From contig CAIMBE010000133.1 in assembly GCA_903839085.1 (NCBI GenBank), positions 1-55,238 on the forward strand: 55,238 nucleotides of DNA, in the 5' to 3' direction. Source of the stretch: an uncultured beta proteobacterium. Lineage in GTDB: Bacteria; Pseudomonadota; Gammaproteobacteria; Burkholderiales; Burkholderiaceae_C. The notes under the pieces are model-generated. The model was not told the origin of the DNA, did not search any database, and was given only the letters and a program-made list of their open reading frames with translations. A program made the translations under genes and the position numbers. Shown piece by piece: positions 10,975 through 23,083 of the stretch (the stretch's first letter is position 1; every line of letters begins with the position of its first letter).

Positions 10975-12114
10975 ATGAAGAAAATTGGTAATCTGGTCGG
11001 CCTGGTGGGCTGGCGCGGCATGGTCGGTTCGGTGTTGATGGACCGCATGCAGTCCGAAGGCGATTTCGCCCTGATCGAGCCGGTCTTCTTTTCAAGCTCC
11101 GACGCTGGCGGCAAGGCCCCGGCCCAGGCCAGGAACGAGGCGCGGTTGAAGGACGCGTTCGACATTGACGCGCTGAAAAAATGCGACATCATCATCAGCG
11201 CGCAAGGCGGCGACTACACCACCGAGGTCTTTCCAAAACTTCGCGCAGCCGGCTGGAACGGCCACTGGATCGACGCCGCCTCGACGCTGCGCATGAAGGA
11301 CGATGCCGTCATCATCCTGGACCCGGTGAACATGCCGGTCATCCAGGCTGCGCTCAACAAGGGTGGCAACAACTGGATCGGCGGCAACTGCACCGTCAGT
11401 TGCATGCTGATGGGCGTTGGCGCGCTGTACAAGGCGGGACTGGTTGAATGGATGACCAGCATGACCTACCAGGCGGCTTCTGGCGGCGGCGCGCAACACA
11501 TGCGCGAACTGCTGACCCAATTCGGCACCCTCAACGCGGAAGTAAGAAGCCTGCTGGATGACCCCAAGTCCGCGATTCTCGAAATCGACCGCAAAGTGCT
11601 GGCCAAGCAGCAGGCTTTGAACAGCGCGGAAACCGCCAATTTTGGTGTGCCGCTGGGCGGAAACCTGATCCCCTGGATTGACAAGGATCTGGGCAACGGC
11701 ATCAGCCGCGAAGAATGGAAAGCCGGCGCCGAGGCCAACAAGATCCTCGGCCAGGGGCCGGGTTTCGGTACCGCGGCCGTCCCGGTCGACGGTTTTTGCG
11801 TGCGCGTCGGCGCCATGCGCTGCCACAGCCAGGCCCTGACCTTCAAGCTCAAGAAAGACGTGCCAACGGCTGACATCGAGGCCATGATCGCGGCCGACAA
11901 CGCCTGGGTCAAGGTGGTGCCCAACACGCGCGAGGCCAGCCTGCAGGGCTTGACACCGGTGGCTGTAACCGGAACCCTGGGCATTCCGGTCGGGCGCATC
12001 CGCAAACTCGCGATGGGGCCGGAATATGTCGGCGCCTTCACCATCGGAGACCAGCTTCTGTGGGGCGCAGCGGAGCCGCTGCGCCGCATGCTGCGCGTGT
12101 TGCTGGCAGCCTGA
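10975..12114 (+). CDS. asd: Aspartate-semialdehyde dehydrogenase
   Basis: NADPH-dependent reduction of aspartyl phosphate to aspartate semialdehyde, the branch point to lysine, diaminopimelate, methionine and threonine. It has 379 residues with the N-terminal NADP motif [13 protein letters not shown] (9-21). The catalytic cysteine is C139 in GGNCTVSC, as in the Gram-negative type. GAAAGAGCAAC gives a reasonable ribosome site. It follows leuB by 38 bases, a placement common in Burkholderiales. A candidate promoter for the next gene follows about 100 bases downstream. Confidence 0.97.
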   Translation: MKKIGNLVGLVGWRGMVGSVLMDRMQSEGDFALIEPVFFSSSDAGGKAPAQARNEARLKDAFDIDALKKCDIIISAQGGDYTTEVFPKLRAAGWNGHWIDAASTLRMKDDAVIILDPVNMPVIQAALNKGGNNWIGGNCTVSCMLMGVGALYKAGLVEWMTSMTYQAASGGGAQHMRELLTQFGTLNAEVRSLLDDPKSAILEIDRKVLAKQQALNSAETANFGVPLGGNLIPWIDKDLGNGISREEWKAGAEANKILGQGPGFGTAAVPVDGFCVRVGAMRCHSQALTFKLKKDVPTADIEAMIAADNAWVKVVPNTREASLQGLTPVAVTGTLGIPVGRIRKLAMGPEYVGAFTIGDQLLWGAAEPLRRMLRVLLAA

Positions 12115-12214
12115 AGCTGATTGCCGGAGCGCGCAGTTCGTTGTAGGTCAACAACATGGAATCGGGCGCCGCGCGCCGCGACAGGGCACGCTGCATGGTC
12201 ATGAATCACGTGGC

Positions 12215-12243
12215 TTGTCAGGTCATGCCATTGATGTTATGGT
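12215..12243 (+). promoter_or_regulatory. Candidate sigma-70 promoter of fimV
   Basis: A -35 box TTGTCA (12215-12220), a 17-base spacer and a -10 box TATGGT (12238-12243) lie just upstream of fimV. Transcription would start near 12250. That would leave the ATG at 12253 almost leaderless and give the ATG at 12289 a short leader. This is a sequence match only. Confidence 0.4.
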
Positions 12244-12252
12244 GCCTTTTCC

Positions 12253-14604
12253 ATGTTTGGTAATACTCCATTTATTCCGCATCACGAGATGCATCACTCC
12301 GACACCCCGCACAGTGGAGCCCAAAAATTGATTGACAAGTCACGTCGTTGGCAGCAACTGGCCGTCGCCGTGGTGGCATCGGTCAGTCTGTGGGGCGCCA
12401 GCGCATTGGCGCTGTCACTGGGGCGCGTTGCCGTTCAGTCGGCGCTGGGCGAACCCCTGCGCGCCGAAGTCGAAGTACTCAATATCAATGCCGAAGAAGC
12501 CGCCTCCCTGGCGACCGGGATCGCATCGCCGGAAAGCTTCAAGGCGGCGGGGCTCGATTACAGCGCCACGACGGCGAATATCAAGGCCAGCCTCCAGAGG
12601 ATGCCCGATGGGCGCGCCTACATTCGCCTGAGCAGCGACCACGTCATCAACGAGCCTTTTATCGACCTGATTCTGGAAACCAATTGGGCCAGCGGCCGCA
12701 TCGTGCGGGACTACACCCTGCTCTTCGATCCACCGAGCCTGCGCCGGACCGCGCCAATAGCGCCCACAGCGGCGCAAGTGCCGGTCGAGGCCGCCGCAGG
12801 CCAACCCCGGGCTGCCAGGACCGGGGCAAGCCCGGCCGCGCCAACTGCTGCCGAAGCGCTCTCCAGAGCCCCGCGGCCGGCGGCCAAGGTTGTGCCTGCA
12901 GGCAGCGGATCGTTCACCGTCAAAGCCGGTGACACGGCTAGCAAGATCGCAGCCGCTGCAAGGCCGGACAGCGTATCGCTCGATCAGATGCTGGTGGCTT
13001 TGCTGCGCGCCAATCCGCAAGCCTTTGTCGGCAACAACGTCAACCGCATCAAGGCGGGTGCCGTCGTCACCCTACCGTCGCCAGAACAGGCGGTGGCGAC
13101 ACCCGCGGCCGAAGCAACACAGATGATCGTTGCCCAGAGCCGGGACTTCAACGATTTCCGAAGGAAGCTTGCGGCCAGCGCGCCCGACACCACGCTGGCA
13201 ACGGCAGATCGCAACGCGAGTGGAACCGTGCAGGCGCGGGTCGAGGACAAGAAGCCCGTCGCCACCTCGCCCGACAAATTGACCCTCTCCAAGGGAACTG
13301 TCCAGAAACTGTCTGCGCAGGACCAGTTGGCCAAAGAGCGCAGCGCCAGGGATCGTGTCGAACGGGCGGCTGAGATCGCCAGGAACATCAGCGATCTTGG
13401 CAAATTGGGCGCCGCTTCCAGTGCCGCTGTGGGCCGACCGGCGACCGCGGCACCACCCGCCAGTGCCGCCGCTGCCGTCAAAGGCCCGGTGGTGCCAGCA
13501 TCGGCACCGCAGACCGGCGTGATCGATGGTCTGATGGACAGCCCGCTGCTTCCGGCCGGCGCCATCGGCCTGATTGCCCTGCTGGTCATTTATGGCCTCT
13601 ACCGGACGCGCAAGCACAGGGGCGTCGTGCAAGTTGCCGAGTTTCCACCGGAAGGCGGCTCAGGTCCGGAGGCCTATTTTGCTGTCAACGGCGGACAAAG
13701 CGTCGACACCCAGGACGGGGCGGCAAGCGGCGCCACGGTGGTCTATGAGCCGAGCCGACCGGCCGGCGTCGATGCCACCGACCCGATCGCCGAAGCCCAG
13801 GTCTACCTGACCTACGGCCGTGACCTGCAGGCTGAGGAAATCCTGAAAGAGGCCCTGGTAGCCCATCCGGAGCGCCTTGCCATCCACCAGAAATTGCTCG
13901 AACTCCTGGCCAAGCGCAACGATGCCGCGGCATTTGAAGAAACCGCCGAAAAGGCGTTCCGGCTGACTCAGGGCCAGGGCGCTGAATGGCAGCGCATTTG
14001 CGAACTCGGTCTTAGCCTTGACGAGAAGAATCCGCGCTATCTTCCAGGCTGGCGCCCGGTGGAATCGGCGGCTGAATCCACGCCTGCACCCACACTGCCA
14101 GCGCTACCAGTCGCGCCTGAAGCGCCCCAGGTACCCGCTCCAGTGGCAAGCAGCAAGCCCGCGCCGCAAAGTCAGGCTGCGCCGGCCCAGACCGGCAATT
14201 CAGCGGATCTTGACCTCGACCTGGATCTCGATTTTTCACTCGACGAGGATCCAGCCGACGCACCGCTTGAGACCAGCGACAGCGTGGCTCAGACAGCCCC
14301 CGCCAAACTCCCGAACCCGCCAGCGGCAGCAACCGAGCCAACGCCCCCCGTGCCAGCCCATGACATGCTGGAGTTTGACCTCGGCTCCCTGTCGCTTGAT
14401 CTCGACGAGGTCGCACAGGAAGCACCGGCGCCAGTGGCCCAGGCGCCGGCCGATCCGCTAGCCACCAAACTGGCGCTGGCCGAAGAGTTCAAAGCCATCG
14501 GCGATCTATCCGGTGCGCGCACGCTGATCGAGGAAGTCGTGGCCGAGGCAGCGGGCGACATGAAACTCAAGGCACAGCGCGCCCTGGGCAATCTTCAGGC
14601 CTGA
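12253..14604 (+). CDS. fimV: FimV/HubP-like polar assembly protein
   Basis: A large inner-membrane, peptidoglycan-associated protein that organises the pole and supports type IV pilus assembly and twitching. The parts, in order, are: a signal sequence (about 30-54, VAVVASVSLWGASALA); the FimV N-terminal domain (about 55-155, LGRVAVQSALGEPLRAEVEV); a Pro/Ala linker; a LysM domain (about 218-273, SFTVKAGDTASKIAAAA); one transmembrane helix (about 432-450); a TPR-like helical part (about 510-570, YLTYGRDLQAEEILKEAL); a long acidic region with Asp-Leu repeats; and the conserved C-terminal FimV motif (about 735-783, LALAEEFKAIGDLSGARTL). The start is uncertain: the ATG at 12289 would also keep the signal sequence. 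truA begins 10 bases after the stop. Confidence 0.92.
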   Translation: MFGNTPFIPHHEMHHSDTPHSGAQKLIDKSRRWQQLAVAVVASVSLWGASALALSLGRVAVQSALGEPLRAEVEVLNINAEEAASLATGIASPESFKAAGLDYSATTANIKASLQRMPDGRAYIRLSSDHVINEPFIDLILETNWASGRIVRDYTLLFDPPSLRRTAPIAPTAAQVPVEAAAGQPRAARTGASPAAPTAAEALSRAPRPAAKVVPAGSGSFTVKAGDTASKIAAAARPDSVSLDQMLVALLRANPQAFVGNNVNRIKAGAVVTLPSPEQAVATPAAEATQMIVAQSRDFNDFRRKLAASAPDTTLATADRNASGTVQARVEDKKPVATSPDKLTLSKGTVQKLSAQDQLAKERSARDRVERAAEIARNISDLGKLGAASSAAVGRPATAAPPASAAAAVKGPVVPASAPQTGVIDGLMDSPLLPAGAIGLIALLVIYGLYRTRKHRGVVQVAEFPPEGGSGPEAYFAVNGGQSVDTQDGAASGATVVYEPSRPAGVDATDPIAEAQVYLTYGRDLQAEEILKEALVAHPERLAIHQKLLELLAKRNDAAAFEETAEKAFRLTQGQGAEWQRICELGLSLDEKNPRYLPGWRPVESAAESTPAPTLPALPVAPEAPQVPAPVASSKPAPQSQAAPAQTGNSADLDLDLDLDFSLDEDPADAPLETSDSVAQTAPAKLPNPPAAATEPTPPVPAHDMLEFDLGSLSLDLDEVAQEAPAPVAQAPADPLATKLALAEEFKAIGDLSGARTLIEEVVAEAAGDMKLKAQRALGNLQA

Positions 14605-14614
14605 TGCCCCTGCC

Positions 14615-15397
14615 GTGAGGTTGGCACTCGGAATCAGTTACAACGGCCAGGGCTACCAGGGTTGGCAAAGCCAGCTCTCGGGCCAAACCGTCCAGGATCA
14701 GCTCGAATCGGCCCTGGGCAAGTTTTGCGCGCACAAGGTGTCGACCCTGTGTGCCGGGCGCACCGACGCCGGTGTTCACGCCCTGATGCAGGTGGCCCAT
14801 TTCGACACCGGCCTCGAGCGCCCCGCCAACTCCTGGATCCGCGGCGTCAACGCCTTCCTGCCGCGCGACATCGCGGTGCAGTGGGCGCAACCGGTGCCCG
14901 CTGAATTTCATTGTCGCGCCAGCGCCCTGTCGCGCCGCTACGCCTATGTCCTGCTGGAGTCGCCGGTGCGCCCAAGCATCGACAGCGGGCGTGTCGGCTG
15001 GGCCTTTCGTCCGCTCGACCTGGACGCAATGCAGGAGGCCGCCGCCTGTCTGCTGGGCGAGCATGACTTCACGTCGTTCCGGGCCTCCGCCTGCCAGGCT
15101 TTGTCGCCGGTAAAGAAGCTGCAGCGCATCGACATCACGCAGCGCGGCGCCTACTGGCGTTTCGAATTCGAGGCCAACGCGTTTCTGCACCACATGATTC
15201 GCAACATCATGGGCTGCCTGATTGCCGTCGGCCAGGGCAGGCAGCCGCCGGACTGGTTGCGGGCGGTGCTGGCGGAGCGCAACCGCGACGCCGCGGCGCC
15301 AACCTTTTCGCCGGACGGTCTGTATTTTCTGGGGCCGCGCTACGCCGCCCACTGGGGCCTGCCGGAGCGGACCGCCGCCTTTGACGGGCTGCCATGA
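14615..15397 (+). CDS. truA: tRNA pseudouridine(38-40) synthase
   Basis: Converts uridines 38-40 of the tRNA anticodon arm to pseudouridine. It has 260 residues. The catalytic aspartate is D51 in AGRTDAGVHA; other family motifs are SALSRRYAYVLLES and FLHHMIRNIMG. The start is a GTG (VRLALGISYNGQGYQGW); the nearby ATG at 14603 runs into a stop after four codons. The end overlaps trpF by four bases (ATGA), so the two are translationally coupled. This truA-trpF linkage is typical of betaproteobacteria. Confidence 0.95.
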   Translation: MRLALGISYNGQGYQGWQSQLSGQTVQDQLESALGKFCAHKVSTLCAGRTDAGVHALMQVAHFDTGLERPANSWIRGVNAFLPRDIAVQWAQPVPAEFHCRASALSRRYAYVLLESPVRPSIDSGRVGWAFRPLDLDAMQEAAACLLGEHDFTSFRASACQALSPVKKLQRIDITQRGAYWRFEFEANAFLHHMIRNIMGCLIAVGQGRQPPDWLRAVLAERNRDAAAPTFSPDGLYFLGPRYAAHWGLPERTAAFDGLP

Positions 15398-16080
15398 GTC
15401 AAAGGACCCGGATCAAGATCTGCGGCCTGACGCGCGAGGCCGATGTCGATGCAGCCATCGCGGCCGGGGTCGACGCCCTCGGCTTCGTGCTCTACGACAA
15501 GAGTCCGCGCCATGTGTCGATTCAGCGCGCGGCCGAATTGTCGCGCCGCCTGCCGCCCTTTGTGACGCCGGTCCTGCTCTTCGTCAACGAATCGATCGAG
15601 GCAATCCGGCAGGCCCGCACCGCCATTCCCAATGCCACGCTGCAGTTTCATGGCGATGAAACGCCAAGCCAGTGCCTGGCCGCGAGCGGCAACGCCAGCA
15701 CCCCCTTCCTGCGGGCGGCGCGCATTCCGCGCGGCGACGCCGGCCGCCACTTCGATCTCGTAAAATACGCGCTCGATTATTCAAAAGCCCAGGCCATCCT
15801 GCTCGACGCGCAGGTCGACGAGTACGGTGGCGCCGGGCAAACATTCAATTGGTCACTGCTGCCTCCAAACGTCAACGCTCACCTCGTCTTGAGTGGTGGG
15901 CTCAGCGCTGCAAACGTGGCCGCCGGCATCTTCGAGCTGCGGCCGCGCTGTAACACGCTGGCGGTCGACGTGAGCTCGGGCGTCGAGCTGTCCGGTCCTG
16001 CCAACAAGGGCCGCAAGGACCCCGAGAAGATCCACCAGTTTGTGGCCGCCGTCAGGGCCGCAGACAACGTCCCACGATAA
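15394..16080 (+). CDS. trpF: Phosphoribosylanthranilate isomerase
   Basis: Amadori rearrangement of phosphoribosylanthranilate to CdRP in tryptophan synthesis. A stand-alone 228-residue TIM barrel. The catalytic Cys is C10 in KICGLT; the acid partner lies in LDAQVDEYGGAGQTFNW. LSGGLSAANV and DVSSGVE form the phosphate-binding end. It begins inside the truA stop (ATGA) and is followed by trpB after 6 bases. The other trp genes (trpE, G, D, C) are not in the window. Confidence 0.96.
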   Translation: MSQRTRIKICGLTREADVDAAIAAGVDALGFVLYDKSPRHVSIQRAAELSRRLPPFVTPVLLFVNESIEAIRQARTAIPNATLQFHGDETPSQCLAASGNASTPFLRAARIPRGDAGRHFDLVKYALDYSKAQAILLDAQVDEYGGAGQTFNWSLLPPNVNAHLVLSGGLSAANVAAGIFELRPRCNTLAVDVSSGVELSGPANKGRKDPEKIHQFVAAVRAADNVPR

Positions 16081-16086
16081 CCAGAG

Positions 16087-17364
16087 ATGAACCCCTATCA
16101 ACAACCCGACCTGCGCGGTCACTTCGGAATCTATGGCGGCAGCTTCGTCTCCGAAACACTGAGCTACGCCATCAACGAGCTGAAGGACGCTTACGCGCGT
16201 TATCAGCACGACCCCGCCTTCGTCGCCGAGTTCAACGCTGAGCTGGCGCACTTTGTCGGCCGACCGTCACCGGTCTACCACGCCGCCCGCATGAGCCGGG
16301 AACAGGGCGGCGCGCAGATCTTTCTCAAGCGCGAGGACCTGAACCACACGGGCGCCCACAAGATCAACAACACCATCGGCCAGGCCATGCTGGCCAAACG
16401 CATGGGCAAGCCGCGCGTGATTGCCGAGACCGGCGCCGGCCAGCACGGTGTGGCCACGGCCACCATCTGCGCCCGCTACGGTCTCGAATGCGTGGTCTAC
16501 ATGGGCAGCGAGGACGTAAAGCGCCAGAGCCCCAATGTCTACCGCATGAAGCTGCTCGGCGCCAGCGTGGTGCCGGTCCAGAGCGGCAGCCGCACGCTCA
16601 AGGACGCGCTCAACGAAGCCATGCGCGACTGGGTCGCCAACGTCGACAACACCTTCTACATCATCGGCACGGTGGCCGGACCGCACCCCTACCCGATGAT
16701 GGTGCGCGACTTCCAGAGCGTCATCGGCAAGGAATGCCTGCTGCAGATGCCCGAGATGCTGCGCGCGGCGGGCTGCCACAGCGCGCAGCCCGACGCCGTG
16801 GTCGCTTGCGTTGGCGGCGGCAGCAACGCCATGGGCATCTTCCACCCCTACATCGATCATGCGGATACGCGCCTGATCGGCGTCGAGGCGGCCGGCGAAG
16901 GCATCGACAGCGGCAAGCACTCGGCCTCGCTGCAGCGCGGCAGCCCTGGCGTGCTGCACGGCAACCGCACCTATGTGCTGCAGGACGACAACGGCCAGGT
17001 GACCGAAACACACAGCATCAGTGCCGGCCTGGACTACCCCGGCGTCGGCCCGGAGCACGCCTTTCTCAAGGACATCGGCCGCGCCGAGTATGTCGGCATC
17101 ACCGACCAGGAAGCCCTGCAGGCCTTTCACTACCTGTGCCGCACCGAGGGCATCATCCCGGCGCTCGAATCGAGCCACGCCGTCGCCTACGCCATGCAGT
17201 TGGCCAAGCGCATGCGACCCGACCAGTCGATCCTGGTCAATCTCTCGGGACGCGGCGACAAGGACATCGGCACCGTGGCAGACCTCTCGAACGCCGACTT
17301 CTTTTGCCGCCCCAGTTGCACCGGGCAATCGGTCAAGGGTGGCGCGGCAAAGGTCTCCACATGA
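16087..17364 (+). CDS. trpB: Tryptophan synthase beta chain
   Basis: The PLP-dependent condensation of indole with serine. It has 425 residues. The PLP lysine is K92 in HTGAHKINN. The phosphate-binding glycine loop is [21 protein letters not shown] and the C-terminal LSGRGDKDI are also family motifs. AACCAGAG precedes the ATG. It overlaps trpA by four bases (ATGA), as expected for the two subunits of one complex that passes indole through an internal tunnel. Confidence 0.98.
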   Translation: MNPYQQPDLRGHFGIYGGSFVSETLSYAINELKDAYARYQHDPAFVAEFNAELAHFVGRPSPVYHAARMSREQGGAQIFLKREDLNHTGAHKINNTIGQAMLAKRMGKPRVIAETGAGQHGVATATICARYGLECVVYMGSEDVKRQSPNVYRMKLLGASVVPVQSGSRTLKDALNEAMRDWVANVDNTFYIIGTVAGPHPYPMMVRDFQSVIGKECLLQMPEMLRAAGCHSAQPDAVVACVGGGSNAMGIFHPYIDHADTRLIGVEAAGEGIDSGKHSASLQRGSPGVLHGNRTYVLQDDNGQVTETHSISAGLDYPGVGPEHAFLKDIGRAEYVGITDQEALQAFHYLCRTEGIIPALESSHAVAYAMQLAKRMRPDQSILVNLSGRGDKDIGTVADLSNADFFCRPSCTGQSVKGGAAKVST

Positions 17365-18182
17365 GCCGCATTGCAGCCACTTTTGCGGCCCTCAAAGCGC
17401 AGGGGCGCAAGGCCCTCATTCCCTACGTCACGGCCGGCTTCCCGTTTGCCGACATCACCCCCGAATTGATGCACGCCATGGTCGCCGGCGGCGCCGACGT
17501 GATCGAGCTGGGGGTGCCCTTTTCCGACCCCAGCGCCGATGGACCGGTGATTCAAAAAGCCGGCGACAGGGCGCTGGCGCAGGGCATCGGCACGGCCAAG
17601 GTGCTGGACATGGTGCGCCGCTTTCGCCTGCAGGACCAGCGCACCCCGGTGGTCCTGATGGGCTACGCCAATCCGGTCGAGCGCTACAACCAGACGCATG
17701 CCCAGCCGGCCGGCGAGAGCGCCTTTGTCGCGGACGCGGCGAGCGCCGGCGTCGACGGCGTCCTGATCGTCGACTACCCGCCGGAAGAATCGCAGGACTT
17801 CGCCGCCGAACTCAGGGCGCGCGACATCGACCTGATCTTCCTGCTGGCGCCCACCAGCACCGACGAGCGCATGCAGCAGGTCGCGCGCATCGCCAGCGGC
17901 TACGTCTATTACGTCTCGCTCAAGGGCGTCACTGGCGCCGGCACCCTCGACACCGGCGCGGTCGAGGCGATGCTGCCGCGCATCCGCCGGCACGTGAGCG
18001 TGCCGGTCGGCGTCGGCTTTGGCATTCGCGACGCGGCGACCGCCCGCGCCATCGGCAAGGTGGCCGACGCGGTCGTCATCGGCACCCGCCTGATTGAACT
18101 GATCGACCCGCAGCCCCGGGACCGGGTCGCCGCCACGGCGCAGAACTTCCTGCGCGAAATCCGGAGCGCTTTGGATTCATAA
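17361..18182 (+). CDS. trpA: Tryptophan synthase alpha chain
   Basis: Cleaves indole-3-glycerol phosphate to indole and glyceraldehyde 3-phosphate. It has 273 residues. The catalytic pair is E49 and D60 in [15 protein letters not shown], with the same numbering as the E. coli enzyme. PYVTAGFPF and GFGIRD are further family motifs. The start is the ATG overlapping the trpB stop; the frame is open far upstream, but that part is the shadow of trpB. A REP-like repeat lies in the 176 bases between trpA and accD. Confidence 0.97.
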   Translation: MSRIAATFAALKAQGRKALIPYVTAGFPFADITPELMHAMVAGGADVIELGVPFSDPSADGPVIQKAGDRALAQGIGTAKVLDMVRRFRLQDQRTPVVLMGYANPVERYNQTHAQPAGESAFVADAASAGVDGVLIVDYPPEESQDFAAELRARDIDLIFLLAPTSTDERMQQVARIASGYVYYVSLKGVTGAGTLDTGAVEAMLPRIRRHVSVPVGVGFGIRDAATARAIGKVADAVVIGTRLIELIDPQPRDRVAATAQNFLREIRSALDS

Positions 18183-18234
18183 TTCAAGCTTTTCACATCT
18201 CTTGAGGAATGGAAAATTGCAGACGCACCGATTT

Positions 18235-18306
18235 CGTCATTGCGAGAAGCGTAGCGACGTGGCAATCCACCCAACACCTGGATCGCCACGCTGCGCTCGC
18301 GATGAC
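18235..18306. repeat. REP-like palindromic repeat, copy 1
   Basis: An imperfect inverted repeat: it opens CGTCATTGCGAG and closes with GCTGCGCTCGCGATGAC, with internal arms GGCAATCCA and TGGATCGCC. It is the single-copy form of the repeat found in arrays near 44.8 and 51.3 kb. It fills most of the trpA-accD gap, where it would form a long hairpin in the transcript. Confidence 0.8.
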
Positions 18307-18358
18307 CGGCCAAGCCTGACGTTTGCGTCCCCACGCCTCTGACAACAGGAAAACATCC

Positions 18359-19231
18359 ATGAGCTGGCTCGAAAAACTGCTTCCGCCCAAAATCCAGCAC
18401 ACCGACCCGGCCGACCGGCGCAGCGTGCCCGAAGGCCTGTGGATCAAGTGCCCGAGTTGCGACACCGTGCTCTACAAGACCGATCTGGAGCAGAACCAGA
18501 ATGTCTGCCCGACCTGCAACCACCACCATCGCATCGGCGCACGCGCGCGGCTCAACGTGTTTCTGGACAACGAGGGGCGCTACGAGATCGGCCAGGAGGT
18601 GCTGCCGCTCGACACCCTCAAGTTCAAGGACAGCCGCAAATACCCCGAGCGCCTGAAGGAGGCGATGGAAAGCACCGGCGAAACCGACGCCCTGGTGGTC
18701 TTCGGCGGCGCCGTGCACGGCATCGGCCTGGTGGCGGCCTGCTTTGAATTCGAGTTCATGGGCGGCAGCATGGGCTCGGTGGTCGGAGAGCGCTTCGTGC
18801 GCGGCGTGCACACCGCGATCGAGCAGAAAGTCCCGTTTGTCTGCTTCACCTCCACCGGTGGCGCGCGCATGCAGGAGGGCTTGCTGAGCCTGATGCAGAT
18901 GGCCAAGACCAACGCCTCGCTGACCCGGCTGGCCAAGAAGGGCCTGCCCTTTGTCAGCGTGCTGACCGACCCGACGATGGGCGGGGTGAGCGCGGGCTTT
19001 GCCTTTTTGGGCGATGTGGTGATCGCCGAGCCCAAAGCCCTGATCGGGTTTGCCGGCCCCCGCGTCATCGAGTCGACGATGCGGGTCGCGCTGCCCGAAG
19101 GCTTTCAGCGCGCCGAGTTCCTGCAGACCAAGGGCGCCGTCGATCTGATCTGCGACCGCCGGGAACTGCGCAAGACGATCGCCAGCATGCTCGCCATGCT
19201 GCAGCGCCAGCCCGCTGACGCGGTGCTATGA
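18359..19231 (+). CDS. accD: Acetyl-CoA carboxylase carboxyltransferase beta subunit
   Basis: The carboxyltransferase half of acetyl-CoA carboxylase, the first step of fatty acid synthesis. It has 290 residues. The N-terminal zinc ribbon is C31-x2-C34 and C50-x2-C53. The crotonase-like core has [13 protein letters not shown] and [26 protein letters not shown] precedes the ATG. It follows trpA after the REP-like repeat, an order widespread in proteobacteria. It is convergent with the YggT gene, only 12 bases away. Confidence 0.97.
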   Translation: MSWLEKLLPPKIQHTDPADRRSVPEGLWIKCPSCDTVLYKTDLEQNQNVCPTCNHHHRIGARARLNVFLDNEGRYEIGQEVLPLDTLKFKDSRKYPERLKEAMESTGETDALVVFGGAVHGIGLVAACFEFEFMGGSMGSVVGERFVRGVHTAIEQKVPFVCFTSTGGARMQEGLLSLMQMAKTNASLTRLAKKGLPFVSVLTDPTMGGVSAGFAFLGDVVIAEPKALIGFAGPRVIESTMRVALPEGFQRAEFLQTKGAVDLICDRRELRKTIASMLAMLQRQPADAVL

Positions 19232-19243
19232 AGCGCCCCTCGA

Positions 19244-19810
19244 TCAGGGAAACTGCAGCGCCATACCCTGCAGGTTGCCCAGCAGAATGGCTGCAATCTG
19301 CAGCAGCACCAGCAGCGCCAGCGGCGACAGATCGACGCCGCCAACCAGCGGCAGCAGGCGCCGGATCGGTTTGAGCGGTGGCGCCGCCAGCCGCTCGATC
19401 AGGTCCGAGATGACCGAGCGGGTCGGTACCCATGACAGAACGGCGTAAACGATCACCAGACCGGTCAGCCCCGAGACCACCAGCCGCAGCAGGCCGAAAA
19501 CGGCCAGAATGGGAATAGCGAACAAACCGCCCCGCGCGCCGGTCAGCAACCACAGCAGCAGGAACTGCGCAAGTTCCAGCAAGGCGGCGGCCACCAGGCT
19601 GGCCATGTCCCAGCGCCCGAGCGCCGGTACGACCCGGCGCAAAGGCAGCACCAGCCAGTCGGTCAGTGCAAACAGAAAACGGCCGATCGGATTGCCGGAC
19701 CGCGCCGACATCGCAATGCGCTGGTACTGCATGTAAAGCCGAAGCAGGCAGGCGCCACCGAGCACGCCGGTGGCAACTTCAAGCAGCAGGGAAATGATCT
19801 GATAGAGCAT
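19244..19810 (-). CDS. YggT family integral membrane protein
   Basis: A 188-residue, very hydrophobic inner-membrane protein with two YggT repeats (about 5-90 and 100-185), each with helix pairs around a short conserved loop. The loops are [18 protein letters not shown] and [19 protein letters not shown]. The family has been linked to osmotic or cation stress and, by homology to plant CCB3, to membrane cofactor assembly, but no firm role is known. It converges on accD and is divergent from lysS (76 bases). In many relatives it lies near proC, which is absent here. Confidence 0.88.
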   Translation of the reverse strand: MLYQIISLLLEVATGVLGGACLLRLYMQYQRIAMSARSGNPIGRFLFALTDWLVLPLRRVVPALGRWDMASLVAAALLELAQFLLLWLLTGARGGLFAIPILAVFGLLRLVVSGLTGLVIVYAVLSWVPTRSVISDLIERLAAPPLKPIRRLLPLVGGVDLSPLALLVLLQIAAILLGNLQGMALQFP

Positions 19811-19886
19811 AGGAACTTTTCGCCATCATAGCGAGGCTCGCGCCGGCAACCTAAAATCCCTCGCTGCACTCAATATTTCCCTTCTC

Positions 19887-21440
<1,554 letters not shown>

Positions 21441-21606
21441 GCGGCCGCCTCCGTCACGCAAGCGACACGCGCAAGCCAGGCTGCTAGCAGAAATCTTTCC
21501 GGTTTCGGGAGACAATCGAGCGGAGTTTGCGACAGATCAAAAATTGATGCCATCGCCCCCGTCCTCCACCCAAGCGCCTCGCTGCATTTCCAGACAAGCC
21601 AGAACC

Positions 21607-22461
21607 ATGAAATTCCAAGGAACCAAAAACTACGTTGCCACCCAGGACCTGATGCTGTCCGTCAATGCCGCCATCACGCTGCAGCGCCCGCTGCTCGTGA
21701 AAGGCGAGCCCGGCACCGGCAAGACCATGCTGGCCGAAGAAGTGGCCGGCGCCCTGAACATGCCGCTGCTGCAGTGGCACATCAAATCGACCACCAAAGC
21801 GCAGCAGGGGCTCTACGAATACGATGCGGTAAGCCGCCTGCGCGATTCCCAGCTGTCCGACCTCGACGGCGGCGAACGCGTCAAGAACATCCACAACTAC
21901 ATCGTGCGCGGCGTGCTGTGGCAGGCCTTCACGACCGATCAGCCGGTGGCCCTGCTGATCGACGAGATCGACAAGGCCGACATCGAGTTCCCCAACGACC
22001 TGCTGCGAGAGATCGACCGCATGGAGTTCTACTGCTACGAGACGCGCGAACTGATCAAGGCCAGGCACCGGCCGCTGGTCTTCATCACCTCGAACAACGA
22101 AAAGGAACTGCCCGACGCCTTCCTGCGCCGCTGCTTCTTCCACTACATCAAGTTCCCCGATGCCGACACCATGAAAAGCATCATCGATGTGCACTTCCCC
22201 GGCCTCAAGAAGGAATTGCTGAGCGCCGCCATGAAGACCTTTTACGACGTGCGCAACCTGCCGGGCCTGAAAAAGAAGCCATCCACCAGTGAGTTGCTCG
22301 ACTGGCTCAAGCTGCTGCTGGCCGAGGACATTCCGCTGGCCGCGCTGCAGACCAAGGACGACAAGGTCGCGGTGCCGCCGCTGGTCGGCGCCCTGCTCAA
22401 GAACGAGCAGGACGTGACGCTGTTCGAAAAACTGGTTTTCATGCAGCGGCACAACCGTTGA
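21607..22461 (+). CDS. MoxR-type AAA+ ATPase
   Basis: An AAA+ ATPase of the MoxR group, 284 residues. Walker A is GEPGTGKT (33-40), Walker B is ALLIDEID (115-122), and sensor 1 is VFITSNNEKELPDAFLRRC. MoxR ATPases act as chaperones or remodelling factors, usually with a VWA-domain partner encoded nearby, here two genes downstream. An in-frame ATG at 21544 exists, but the family N-terminus and AGAACC favour 21607. The target complex cannot be told from the sequence. Confidence 0.93.
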   Translation: MKFQGTKNYVATQDLMLSVNAAITLQRPLLVKGEPGTGKTMLAEEVAGALNMPLLQWHIKSTTKAQQGLYEYDAVSRLRDSQLSDLDGGERVKNIHNYIVRGVLWQAFTTDQPVALLIDEIDKADIEFPNDLLREIDRMEFYCYETRELIKARHRPLVFITSNNEKELPDAFLRRCFFHYIKFPDADTMKSIIDVHFPGLKKELLSAAMKTFYDVRNLPGLKKKPSTSELLDWLKLLLAEDIPLAALQTKDDKVAVPPLVGALLKNEQDVTLFEKLVFMQRHNR

Positions 22462-22476
22462 CAAGGGAGTCAAGCG

Positions 22477-23070
22477 ATGGCCTTCATTGAACCGGTCACC
22501 CTGAGCGCGCGCGGCGTCGCGCTGGTGCCGCTGGCCCTGAGCCACGAAGCCGGCCTGCGCGCGGCCGCGGCGGACGGCGAGCTGTGGCGCTTGCGCGTCA
22601 CGTCGGTGCCCGAGCCCGAGCAAACGCGCCAGTACATCGAGGACGCGCTGGCCATGCGCGCGGCCGGCAGCCGCTTTGCCTTCGCCGTGCTCGACGCCGC
22701 CAGCGGCACGGTGATCGGCTGCAGCAGCTACCACGACATTATTCCGGCCGTCAAGCGCGTCGAGATCGGCTACACCTGGTACGCCCGGCGCTGCCAGCGC
22801 AGCCATGTCAACTCGGTGGCCAAACTGCTGCTCATGACGCACGCGTTCGAGACCCTGGACTGCCACGTGGTGGGCTGGCGCACCGACAACTTCAACCATG
22901 CCTCGCAGGCGGCCATCGAGCGGCTCGGGGCCAGGAAGGACGGCGTCATCCGCGGCCACGCCCTGCGCCGCGACGGCACCATTCGCGACACTGTCATGTA
23001 CAGCATGCGCGCCGGCGAATGGCCCGAGGCCCGGGCGCAGCTGCTGTACCTGCTGGACCAGCCGCGCTGA
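22477..23070 (+). CDS. GNAT family N-acetyltransferase (RimJ/RimL-like)
   Basis: A 197-residue acetyltransferase of the RimJ/RimL type (COG1670-like). It begins VTLSARGVALVPLALSHE. The beta-4/beta-5 segment is VEIGYTWYARRCQRSHVN, where the R/Q-x-x-G/A acetyl-CoA loop would sit; it reads RRCQRSHV, so the P-loop is only loosely conserved. The late segment NHASQAAIERLGARKDG is typical of the family. It lies between the MoxR ATPase (15 bases) and the VWA protein (13 bases), so the three form one operon. The substrate is unknown; a role in modifying an operon partner is possible but speculative. Confidence 0.88.
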   Translation: MAFIEPVTLSARGVALVPLALSHEAGLRAAAADGELWRLRVTSVPEPEQTRQYIEDALAMRAAGSRFAFAVLDAASGTVIGCSSYHDIIPAVKRVEIGYTWYARRCQRSHVNSVAKLLLMTHAFETLDCHVVGWRTDNFNHASQAAIERLGARKDGVIRGHALRRDGTIRDTVMYSMRAGEWPEARAQLLYLLDQPR

Positions 23071-23083
23071 GAGGAGCGAGCCG

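Noticed and set aside
16488-17360. Long upstream extension of the trpA frame
   Set aside because: The Arg/Gly-rich translation is the +1 shadow of trpB; TrpA starts at the ATGA overlap.
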